Of a stretch of DNA of 64,000 nucleotides, positions 54,662 to 64,000 are shown piece by piece; positions within the stretch are counted from its first letter, which is position 1; the number at the start of each line of letters is the position of its first letter. Source of the DNA: Rhyacophila brunnea (taxonomy: Eukaryota; Arthropoda; Insecta; Trichoptera; Rhyacophilidae); NCBI GenBank assembly GCA_022495005.1, contig JAGYXB010001842.1, forward strand, positions 682,001-746,000, given 5' to 3'. The position numbers and the translations under genes were made by a program. Below the pieces are notes generated by a model that was not told the DNA's origin, searched no databases, and saw nothing but the letters and a program-made list of their open reading frames with translations.

Positions 54662-55070
54662 GATCATGAAATCAAAAATCGCTCGAGTTAGGTTCCTTCA
54701 GAGACAATCAATAAATCGTCAATCATCAATCAAAATTAATGGTACAGTTTGGTTATGAGGAATACAGCGGAAAACACATTTTGAAAATACCTGATATACT
54801 GGATTACACCAATTATACCAATATAAATAATCATATCAATATTAACTGTATGAAGGAATGGGTACTTAGGGGAGAGATAATAAAAAACAAGTTTGAGTAT
54901 TATGTTGTATTTTAACAATTTACATTTTGTTTTACAGAATCGAGCTCAATATCCAGCATGGCGGACGATTTGGAAAACATGTCTCCTGATGAGAGTTACT
55001 CCAACTCGTTAAACAACGAAGATTGTATTGAGGTAAAACATTTTAACTAAACTTGTTACATTGGTTTAAT

Positions 55071-57192
55071 TTATCTATTGCTTATCATACTTTCTTGCCA
55101 TGTGACAGCCCCGATAGTATTAAAATATTTTTCAAAATCTCCTCGCGCTTTCTTAGCATTGGCAGTCGAGTTCCGATTAGTCGTTGCTTCCAAAGGCGCT
55201 AAGGTGTCCTGTGACCTCAGTCCGAGCTCTATTAAACCTGTCTCAGGATTTTCCCTATCAAGGTCATGAGAAGGAGTATAAGAATGTGTTGATTTGCGAC
55301 GAAGAAAGTTGTGCAGCACACAGCAAGCTAATACAACTGTATTGATATTTTCAATTTTCATGTTTATTGGAGCTTGAAAAATGTGGAATCTAGCACCTAA
55401 AATGCCAAAAACATTTTCTATAATTCGCCTGGCTCTGCATGTCCGATAATTATATATTATTTTACTGTGATTTAATTGCCTTTGTGAATACGGATTTAAG
55501 AAATCGTTACGTAACGCAAAGGCTTCATCGCCAATATAAACAAATGGCAGTGCATCAGAATTAGCAGTAGGTTTTTTTTGTGCAGGTATTTTTAATCTGC
55601 CTTCGTCTAAACGTTTGAAAAAATCAGATTTTCTCAGTACGCCTCCATCAGAAATACGTCCATTTGTTCAACATCAACATAAATAAATTCATAATTAGCA
55701 TTTGCAATCGCCATCAAAACAATGCTGTGGAAATGTTTGTAATTATAAAAGTGGGAGCCGGCGCCCGCAGGTGGCACGATTGCAATGTGTTTCCCATCAA
55801 CTGCGCCCAGGCAATTTGGAAATTGCCATTTACTATTAAATTCTTCTGCAATCGTCTCCATTTCTTCGTGCGTATCAGGGAACTGCAACAAAAAATAATC
55901 AATATTTTATTTACAGATAGAATATTCGCCTTCAACATCAACGTTGTCGACTACTCCAAGGTCGAATCTCAATAGAGCACCAGAACCCCCATCGTTCAAA
56001 CGAAAAAATCGAATGATAGCGCCAACAAAGTGTTAGAATTAATCACCGACAAACTAAGCAAGACTGAAGATGAATTTGATGTTTTTGGCAAAATGATGGC
56101 CATGAAACTACGATCGATATCACAGGGACAAAGATTGCTGGCCGAGAAGCTGATGCATGAAGTTGCCTTTATGGGACAAAGTGACAAAATAATGCCAGCA
56201 ACTACTGTTCATACTCAACCAGTTTATCGTATATTAAGCAAAAATGTACAAAAGCCGGTATAATAAATTAATGTTTTTTGTGTGAATAAATATCTTGTAA
56301 AATATTTGTTTTTTTGTTTGTTTTTTATGCCTATAAACCTTAAGGCTTAAGCGATACAACAAATAATGGTAAGTATTTGAGTTATGTTAGCATACCTATA
56401 TTATTATGTGGCCTCATTTAGAAATCAAATTCCATGCTTGCTTTTCGAAGAATATGACTAGTATTACAATACATTCAACAGGAATAATTAAGTAGCTTGC
56501 TTACAGCCTATATGGAGAGTCCTGGCTAGGTACAGAATTCTAACGGTCTATTGAATATTTAGCATGTCAACGATGGCCTTATTTGTGACTATATATATAC
56601 CTATCTCAAATGCATCTTGTCTGTCATTCTTATGCTGTTGCCGTCTATGAGTTATATAGGTAAAACAATCCACTAAACGTTCACTTTATAAGACCAACCG
56701 ATGTCTACTTGTTAATTATATATTTGTAAATTTGCCCAACTTTATTAGATGACGTATAATATAATACACACCTTGAAATATTCTCCTTTCAAAACGTCAA
56801 TGATGACTTGGCAAGTTTCGGGAATTATCTTGCCCAGAGTTTGTCTTCCAATCGCAGTTCTATAATGTAAGTCAGTGAATGTTCCGCCGGCAGCCAAAAA
56901 TCGCAGGGTTGCACATAATCTATCATGAGGAGAAATAGCTTCCCTCATCATAGTATTTTTTTTTTAATAAATGGGAGACCAAATTATACAGTTCTGTGTA
57001 TACATCCTCCGACATTCGCAAATAATTGCGGAAATCGCTCGGTTGCAAACGCAATTCTCATATTAAATTTGTGTGGGATAATGTCGTTCGTTTCCTTATC
57101 CAATGTTTCACCCAGTATTTGTGTACCCTTTGCTTCGTTATTAGATTATCTGCCACCAAAAAACACAAAACGTCGGTATCATTTAACGCCAT
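55071..57192 (-). pseudogene. Harbinger DDE transposase, two exons, few disabling changes
   Basis: Exon 1 (57192-56772) reads MALNDTDVLCFLVADNLI, LRLQPSDFRNYLRMSEDVY, MMREAISPHDRLCATLRFL, GRQTLGKIIPETCQVI, with one in-frame TGA and one shift at an A-run near 56955. Exon 2 (55882-55071) reads FPNCLGAVDGKHIAIVPP (first catalytic Asp), YEFIYVDV (second Asp), then a lost G shifts the frame; the rest includes GDEAFALRNDFLNPYS, RARRIIENVFGILGAR (catalytic Glu) and CCVLHNFLRRKS. All three DDE residues can be seen. The exons interleave with those of the plus-strand MADF gene. Confidence 0.85.
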
Positions 57193-57371
57193 CACGATTT
57201 AACTGTTAAATTTACGTATATTATCTATGCTGTCAAAGTCGACGGTTTTACTCGTCAAATTAATAATATACCTCGTTTCGTTGAACGTCTGTTAGCCAGT
57301 AGCAGAATGTAGAAAAATCTGAAGACTTATTGTCCTCGGACTTTTGGCTCGCCAATGGAGCGCTGGCATTA

Positions 57372-57799
57372 TACCTAATCTATGCTTCAGACACAATAAA
57401 TTCACACTGACACGACGACGAATTTAATGTTTGTAAAAACCTATAAAATACATTGAATAGGTACGTAGGTACTAACTATTAATACATTCAGTAAGTAAGC
57501 GCATTAAATTATCATTACTCCTGAACAATGGCACTAGGTAGGTAATGTATTTTTAATAATATAATTGACTTAGGTATGATAAATGTCAATAATTATAGGT
57601 ACCTACCTACCTACTAAATAAACATTGCTATGGTATAACTTATTAATCGGTAACTGTTACATCAACTGTCTGTGACACCAAAATGTCAAGTTCTAAGAAG
57701 GTAGAGTATGTAATTACTAATTAGTTAAACATAAATAGAAATTATAGTATGTTATAATAGGGTTGCAAAAAGACTCAAATCCAACAGAACAAAAATTAA
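57372..57799. other. Unit backbone between two insertions
   Basis: Continues array spacer (TAATCTATGCTTCAGACAC). No gene. Confidence 0.5.
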
Positions 57800-58829
57800 T
57801 GGCGTGCATTTTTGAAAGAAGTATTAATAGACGAATTGAAAAGTTTTAAAATCCCAAGTGTCAGAATTTTTAATCATTGGTAAGTATTTATTTCGAAGTG
57901 TCAGAATAAGGGCGCCAGTTTTAGTGTGGAGGGTGAATAATGTTTGAGGAAGTAATAATATTAAAAAATCGGTTGTAAAACTAAATAATCATTATTTAAA
58001 TTACGCGTGTCAGTAGATAAAACATATCCATTATTATTATGATAATTTGACAAGTAAACAATTTTATATGGGACGCATAGCAATTTAGGGTTACCATCTC
58101 GCAACTAAGAAGTAATCGAAGGTGCACCCAAAAGAGCAATAATTATATGAGCACATCAACAGATGACAGAAGATAACCTCAATTCCGATAACTTTAAACC
58201 CAAATTATAATAATTTAGTGGTATTTGACGGTTTATAAATATTATTAAGGAAATTAAAAATATACCTATTAAACTATTATTATCTAATTGAAATAACATG
58301 TTTCATAAATTATTTCTATTGAAACGATTATGAATAATTTGTCTTCAATTGAAATTACGTGCAAAATAACTAATTAGCTTAAAGTTAAGTGATAGTTAAT
58401 GGACTATTTCAACCTATATCTAATATACTTACGTAAATATTTTTAAAGAAAGTAATAATGAAAAATAATATCTTATTTTAAGGTTAAATTTGATTAAAAA
58501 TGTTATATTGTGAAATATTATTCATTCATCCAAATTTTTCATACATTTTGAATGAGATTAAAATACCTAATAATATGATTGATCGCACTAATAAATCGAT
58601 AATCGAATGAGTTTATGTGATATTAGTATTATTTCAAATAAAATAGCTACCTAATTTCTGGTTTGCATGTCGATTATAAAATAATATTTATATTAGTATA
58701 AATCTTTTAGATAACGAACCTTTTAATGTCGAGACAATTGAAACATACCTATTACTTATTCCATATATCAAAATTACGGATATCGATAAATTATACTAAA
58801 TAATTTTATTTACAAAATAAAAGGAATGT

Positions 58830-59144
58830 TCATTGATCGACCATAGCTAGGCATTTTTTGCCGTGGGGAAAATATTGATATATTTTTATAAAATTTACAA
58901 TAACCTGGTCACACCGTTCACCGTTGAATAAGCCAAGCGACCGTTCAAGTTGCCATGTATTTTTTTGTAAAGAACTGAAGTCTGCCTTATTCTTAATTTT
59001 TATGTCAAAAATAAACCTATAATAGACACATCTGGTGTACCTACCTACCTGTCTTCTTATTTTTTTAAATGTTAAAAATATATTATAATACACACTAGGC
59101 ATACAACATAATTCTATAATGGAGCATGTATTTTCAATGGTCAT
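58830..59144 (-). CDS. Unassigned ORF in the 4.56-kb insertion
   Basis: 104 codons, starting at a codon read MTIENTCSIIELCCM; mixed composition, no domain seen, AT-rich surroundings. May be chance. Confidence 0.12.
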   Translation of the reverse strand: MTIENTCSIIELCCMPSVYYNIFLTFKKIRRQVGRYTRCVYYRFIFDIKIKNKADFSSLQKNTWQLERSLGLFNGERCDQVIVNFIKIYQYFPHGKKCLAMVDQ

Positions 59145-60105
59145 TAGCCCAGTGTAGAAACCTACTGAAAACAGTTTCTAATAAACATTAATAATTGATT
59201 ACAAACTAATTCTGTTGTACCCAGAGCATAGAACCAACATTTACAACTGATGGCTAGAACGAATTTCTTAAGAAACTTGCTCAGAAGATCCACATTGAAT
59301 TGTGGAGCCATTTTTTTTAGATACTTACATTCATTATAATAGAAAGAAAAAATACTATTCTAGATTTCTAGTGCTGAGGAAGTCAACTGTCATCTGTCAA
59401 GGTACAGCATAACCACAGACGATTATGGTATTAGTCTATGATACAACTAACTCGAATATTAGTCTATGTTATAACCCTGGTTGGAATGACAGAGAATGAT
59501 ATTATTATCATAGAAAATTTAAAAAAGCGGCCAATTAAATTATTTCTGCCCAAATTTTAATCTATTCTGACACACAAATATTTATCATCATCATCATCAT
59601 CATCATCATCAGCCTGAATCTATCCACTGCTGGATGAAGGCCTCTTCAAGTTGTTTCCACTTCTCTCGGTCCTGTGCATTGCGTTGCCACGTACTTCCGC
59701 AGAACTTTATCATTTCATCGATCCAGCGGCCTCTAGGTCTACCTTGTGGACGTTTTGTACTTCTTGGATACCACTGATGACTAGATTTGTCCAACGATTG
59801 TCTCTTCTTCGAGCTATGTGTCCAGCCCATCTCCATTTAAGGCTTTTAATAAACTCTATTACATCGCAAACCCTTGTCTGCTTCCTTATCCACTCATTCT
59901 TCATTTTGTCTTTTCGCGTTATGCCCAGCATGCACCTCTCCATACCACGTTGTGCTACTCTTAGTTTCTGGATCTCTCTTTTACTTAGGGTCCATGTTTC
60001 ACACGCATATGTGATCACGGGAAGCACACACTGGTTGAACACTTTGCGCTTTAGGCACAGTGGAAGGTCACCTTTGAAGACATTATTCAGGCGGCCAAAA
60101 GCACT

Positions 60106-61536
60106 CTAGCCTAGCTTTTTTACTCTGCGAACAATTTCATCAAATATACATCCATCTATAGATACTTGTTGTCCCAGATAGATGTAGCTTTTCACCTGTT
60201 CGAGCTGAGTGCCATTGATGAGGATCTCTTTTTGGCCTGCAAAGCAGTTGAGCATGACTTTCGTCTTTGTTACATTTATTTTCAAACCTACTTTGTTGCT
60301 TACTTCAGCGAGTTCCTGCATTCTGCTTTGGAGGTCTGCTGAGTCTTGTGAGAAAATTACTATGTCATTGGCAAAGCGCAGATGACTCAGGTATTCTCCA
60401 TTTATGGGGATCCCTTTATCATTCCAGTCAAGTTGCTTGCATAAGTCTTCAAGGGTAGCTGTAAATAGTTTAGGTGAGATTGTATCACCTTGTCGGACTC
60501 CTTTGCTGATAGAAAATCTGCGCGATGGTTTATGGAGATTTACAGATGCTGTTGCGCTACTGTATATATTATTGAAAATATTTATATAGCGTCCAGGGAT
60601 TCCTTGTTTTCTGAGTGCCTCGAGTATTGAACATTTCTTTATCGAATCAAACGCCTTCTCATAGTCTATAAAACCCATGCATAGTGGCAGTTTGTATTCC
60701 TGGTACCGCTCTATGATTTCTCTGACGACTTGGATATGGTCCATAGTGCTGTATCCTCCTCTAAATCCGGCTTGTTCTCTCGGTTGGTTCTCGTCTAGTA
60801 CATTTTGCAGACGGTTTGACAGAATTTTTGTGAACGTCTTGTAGAGAATAGGGAGTAGACTTATTGGACGATAATTTGCTAGGTCTTCTCTGTCACCTTT
60901 TTTGTGAAGAATGACAATGCTGGCATATTTCCATACCTCTGGGACATCCTCTTTGCATATGCAGGCTGTGAACAATTGTGCAAGTACTTCATTTGCATCC
61001 TTTCCTGCTTTTTTGAGGATATCTATCGTTAAACCGTTTTCCCCGGGGGCTTTCCCACTTTTCATGTATTTTAAAGCATGGGTTACTTCCCAGGATGTAA
61101 TTTCGGGAGTATGGTCTTTCGAATTTCCATTTCTCTGAAGATCTAAGTCTATAGTCGTATTGTCAGTGTCATCACTGTAGAGATCGCTGTAGAACTTTTC
61201 AACTCGGCTTAACAAGTGTTCCCAATTTCTGACGATAGAACCATCTTTTGCTTTTAGTGCTGTGATTTGACGTTTTTCTATCGACAAGCATTGCTTGTTT
61301 TTGTTTAAACTTCTGCCTGCTTTCACAATTGCTTGTATGAGGTTTACATTGAATTTACGAAGGTCTTCTCTAATCTTCCTACGGAGGGTTTTGCAAAGTG
61401 ATGAAAACTCCATATCGTTTTGCGCCTGTCTATCGCTCTTGGTTTTCCTTCTCTGCTCCATAAGATTCAATGTTGCCTTCGAAAGCTTGGTGGAAGGTGT
61501 AACTTCTGAGCTTTTTACGCCTGTTTTTCTGCACAT
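60106..61536 (-). pseudogene. RTE reverse transcriptase domain, catalytic Asp changed to Asn
   Basis: A long 476-codon frame with KAPGENGLTIDILKKAG, VWKYASIVILHKKGD, ANYRPISLLPILYKT, REQAGFRGGYSTMDH, GFIDYEKAFDS (motif A), GVRQGDTISPKLF (motif B) and RFANDIVIF, where the FADD catalytic pair reads FAND. After RRVKKLG a TGG-to-TAG stop ends the frame; the C-terminal part (RTE zinc/thumb region with TRVCDVIEFIKSLKWRWAGH and GRPRGRWIDEM) continues in other frames to 59609. The copy encodes no working polymerase now. Confidence 0.9.
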
Positions 61537-62132
61537 TGTAGAATAATATTCGTTATATCCTCCGCGTTGGATAGAAAAACGGTTTCGTTCTCATCTAAGA
61601 AAGCCGATAGTGCATTTTTGAGTTCATTTTGGAATTCAGTATTGTTCTGCAGGTATACGCGAGCATTTGACTTCTTCTGCAGTTTGGATCTTTCTGATTT
61701 GACGTTCAATCTTATCTTACATCTCACCATCCGGCGATCACTGCCGGTGTTAAACTGATTGATCACCTTACAGTTTAAAAATGTATATTTTCTGTCAGTG
61801 AGGATGTAATCGATTTCGCTGGTCCTTCCTGTCGGGCTTCTCCACGTCCATTTACGTGTAGGTTTATGTTGAAAAAAGGAATTCATGATGTGAAGATTGT
61901 TGGTTTCTGCAAACTCCACAAGCATGTCCCCTCTACCATCCCTTGAGCCATGTCCGAAATGTCCGACCGCTACGTCATCTCTTTGGTATGATCCAATACG
62001 TGCATTGAAATCTCCCATTATGATGTTGAAGTGGCATTTACTTTTATTTTTCAAGGATGTTATTTCCTCGTAAAACTCTTCCACTTTTTCATCAGGATAG
62101 CTCTGTGTCGTGTAACGTCTGTGTAACTGCAT
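61515..62132 (-). pseudogene. RTE endonuclease domain, partial, catalytic His lost
   Basis: The 205-codon frame has HFNIIMGDFNARIGS (GDFNA motif), WTWRSPTGRTSEIDYIL (SEIDYI motif) and FNTGSDRRMVRCKIRL, where the conserved catalytic SDH of endonuclease/exonuclease/phosphatase folds is SDR. Copy 1 keeps SDH. The N-terminal part is missing (5' truncation) and the frame shifts into the RT ORF at 61515-61536. Confidence 0.85.
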
Positions 62133-62363
62133 TTCTGACAGGGTCGCAAGCGGGACAAATATTTATACTTGACATTAAACATTTTAATAATTTCCTGTGC
62201 TTATTTAAACACTTTCTCGTATATTATTTGAATACTTACCATTGAGCATTTTTTACTTCCTGTTGATTTAAAATTATTCCCAGAGATTAATAAAATACTT
62301 TTATTAAGATACTTCCAAATTTTGAATATTTTATACTTACCAAATATTAGAAGCCAAAATTAA

Positions 62364-64000
62364 ATCAATAAGTATTGAAAGTACCTCAGTTTCTTTCTAA
62401 TCTTTGGTCAACTAACAACGATTTTCTCCCAATTATATCGATATTTCTATAATATTTTACATAGTTTAAGTATGTATTCGCGGGAGGTCCGTTTTTCTAC
62501 TTGAAGTTTTAATAAATCATTACCAATACTTTCACTGCCTATAGGTTCTTGCATATTAGGAAAATGGGTACTTGCCTAGAAAGATCAGTGTAGAGAACAC
62601 AATTATTCAATTTTTTTAAATTATAATGTAAGTATCTAGCTTAAATAATATGATCATATTAGGTACCTATGTACACAGGTTGCTGCTGCGACAATTTTAA
62701 ATGAGCGTCAATGCAAAAACCAAGAGCAGACGCAAGTATTCAACGTAGGACGTATTTTTGGCACGTGTTTATGTTTAGCCCACATTATACCTTACTCGAG
62801 ATCGGTTGCCTGCATATCCTTACCCGATATGAATGTCAGTTCCCGTTATTTATGTGGTCCCTGTGTATACATAATGGTATTAACTATTTTTTTATTCAAC
62901 GAATAGGCAATCTACAAGATATTTAGAATGTAACATTCTTTTTATTGAACATACTAATACGCAGTGGCACTCTGGCTAGCTCAGTTGGTCAGTGACTTTT
63001 AATAAAATTATTAATATATTTCTGTGGGGTCGGGATAGATTAAACAGTAATTATTTTAAATTATAAGCACTAGCAAATCGTTTGTTTTTATTAGTTATTT
63101 CTTGTTTTTTTACAATTGTATTATTCTTATAAATAATGCGGAGAGAGTAGATTTGACTTAAGTATAAACAGTTATTAGTAATTGGGATAATGATGCCAGA
63201 CGTGTGATCTGGACGGGAGATTTTCCGACTGACTCGTCCACTGTCGAGTTGCTGTTTACGAAGTTCCCATCTTCTTTTTAAAAGCACGTGCCAGAGGTGT
63301 GACTCTTTCCATAAATGGCATGTTGCAATTAAATACAAGTGCATATTCTTAGTATTAAGCCTAATGATCATTACATACAAAAAATCTTATTCGAGTAAGT
63401 ATATTATTACGTAGTATTACACGCACTATGAATTGAGCGTAGTTATACGCAAAGCAGCCATTCCACACCAACCTCAATCAGAGATAGATGCACTTATATA
63501 TAAAGTGCGTTTCTTTAAATCCACAAAGCCTGTGTATACTGTTTATACATTTTTAATGATAGATATTACATATATATGATTATAATATGATTTTGTGTAA
63601 CTTTTCAATAGATAAAAGCATAAAATTTATGAAATTATAGTGTTTTAGCAGTCCAGGCTGTTTTGTGCATAACCGTTTTTTAATGAATGTTCATTCTGGA
63701 ATGCAGCCAACTCTTATTTTTGTAAGAAAAATCTTTATTTTTGCAACTACTTTCTTAAAAAAAAACCTTCTAAGTTACTCAAGTATTATGGGAATTTCAA
63801 AGTTCTGAAAATAATTCGGAAAACTTGTAAATTATAAATTAATATTTAGCTGCCTAGCACTCATTTTTACATCAAAAAACTATATATTATATTATATATA
63901 ATAACATATAATATTAATGAGAAAATAATGTTTATTAATTAAATGTGGAAAAACACACCTTAAACAATTAGGTACATAATATTAGCATAATATATGTTTG
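62364..64000. repeat. Start of the next array unit (distal 3' block)
   Basis: Backbone matching B (17735 on), C (28640 on) and D (45915 on), starting with spacer and followed by AAGCACTAGC at about 63065. A minus-strand ORF (63380-63051) containing KQQLDSGRVSRKI parallels those at 18054 and 28965. The window ends before the finger exon of this unit. Confidence 0.6.

Larger units (their letters stand above)
53697..56263 (+). pseudogene. MADF-domain partner protein of the Harbinger element, frameshifted
   Basis: Exon 1 from 53697 reads MVDLRVHSKSFLEDFISCF, NPSLWKTTSPLYKNRD, then after one missing A (near 53888) QTLRSGYRKERNKVR, SGAGTDAVYLPKLWYYKNL: a MADF (Myb/SANT-like) DNA-binding domain. 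Exon 2 (54938-55032, between AG and GT sites) gives MADDLENMSPDESYSNS. Exon 3 (55917-56263) gives IEYSPSTSTLSTTPRSN, then a frameshift near 56005, then VLELITDKLSKTEDEF, MAMKLRSISQGQRLLAEKLM, a tail like those of other MADF proteins in these elements. In such elements this protein is thought to help the transposase reach the nucleus and bind the ends. Confidence 0.8.
53412..57368. mobile_element. PIF/Harbinger transposon, almost complete but decayed
   Basis: The ends TGCCGGCGCTCCATTGGC and the complement of GCCAATGGAGCGCTGGCA are flanked by TTA on both sides (53409-53411, 57369-57371), the 3-bp duplication usual for this superfamily. Other units show the empty site (TTCTCATACCTAATC type). It holds both genes expected of an autonomous element: a DDE transposase on the minus strand and a MADF-domain protein on the plus strand whose exons lie inside the transposase region. 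A tRNA-like SINE and a 190-bp direct duplication were added later. Confidence 0.9.
59586..62154 (-). mobile_element. RTE-type LINE, copy 2, 5'-truncated, perfect 12-bp target duplication
   Basis: Flanked by ACAAATATTTAT at 59574-59585 and 62155-62166. The 3' end is a CAT/ATG trinucleotide run (59586-59610). It begins inside the endonuclease and is otherwise collinear with copy 1, though less damaged. The fresh target duplication fits a recent insertion inside the 4.56-kb element. Confidence 0.92.
57800..62355. mobile_element. 4.56-kb insertion, unclassified, hosting RTE copy 2
   Basis: Flanked by AAAATTAA on both sides (57792-57799, 62356-62363); D keeps the empty site AAAAATTAAATCAATTAG (45235). 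The ends (TGGCGTGCATTTTTG and the complement of AATATTAGAAGCC) match only over GGC. After removal of the LINE, about 2 kb of AT-rich sequence is left; a minus-strand ORF at 58830-59144 resembles nothing known. An 8-bp duplication would fit a hAT- or P-like element, but this is not established. Confidence 0.55.

Noticed and set aside
59586..59610. Independent CAT microsatellite
   Set aside because: It is the 3' tail of RTE copy 2, directly next to the target duplication.

Overview
This window looks like a piece of a lepidopteran (moth or butterfly) nuclear genome. It is AT-rich, has intron-containing C2H2 zinc-finger genes, is full of TAGGTACCTACC-type repeats, and carries transposon families common in Lepidoptera (an RTE-type LINE with a trinucleotide 3' tail, a Helitron ending in GGGTCAGCTAG, a tRNA-like SINE, PIF/Harbinger, hAT and others). 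The species cannot be named from sequence alone.

The backbone is a head-to-tail array of one zinc-finger transcription-factor-like gene on the minus strand, here called units A0 (only its 5' exon, far left), A, B, C, D and the start of the next unit at the right edge. Without later insertions the repeat period is about 10.7 kb. Reading 5' to 3' on the minus strand (right to left), a unit has: a MDVK-type first exon (144 bp, own ATG, phase-0 donor); about 1.1 kb further a MDIK-type first exon (141-151 bp, own ATG, phase-0 donor); a 153-bp exon 2; an intron of 2-6 kb; and a terminal exon with a short leader and a run of C2H2 fingers. All junctions are phase 0, so either first exon can be joined to exon 2.

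Gene health differs by copy. A is intact (457 codons through the MDIK exon, ten complete fingers). D is open but ends early after five complete fingers. B has a broken MDIK exon but an intact MDVK exon, and its finger array is cut by a frameshift. C has the same broken MDIK exon and a +5 frameshift ahead of the fingers, so it is probably a pseudogene. Behind D's stop lie four near-identical 172-bp copies of a dead finger pair. B and C are sister duplicates over most of their length, yet next to the MDVK exon B matches D, which suggests gene conversion.

The rest is transposon insertions, many datable because another unit keeps the empty site: a LINE with RNase H and a transposase-like remnant (1.2-3.7 kb), RTE copy 1 (8.4-10.7 kb), transposase and hAT remnants plus a long palindrome (13.1-17.3 kb), a hAT-like MITE (27.1 kb), a 5.56-kb nested element (38.1-43.7 kb) holding a Helitron, a palindrome and a TIR transposon, an unclassified insert (44.0-45.1 kb), a 699-bp hAT-like element (49.6 kb), a decayed PIF/Harbinger element with a SINE inside (53.4-57.4 kb) and a 4.56-kb insert carrying RTE copy 2 (57.8-62.4 kb).

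No prokaryote-type system, CRISPR array, rRNA or true tRNA gene was seen. The most novel material is the turnover of the zinc-finger cluster (alternative first exons, frameshifts, conversion, dead finger amplification) and the TIR element at 41.2-42.7 kb, which ties an otherwise unnamed insect protein family to a DNA transposon with 4-bp target duplications.
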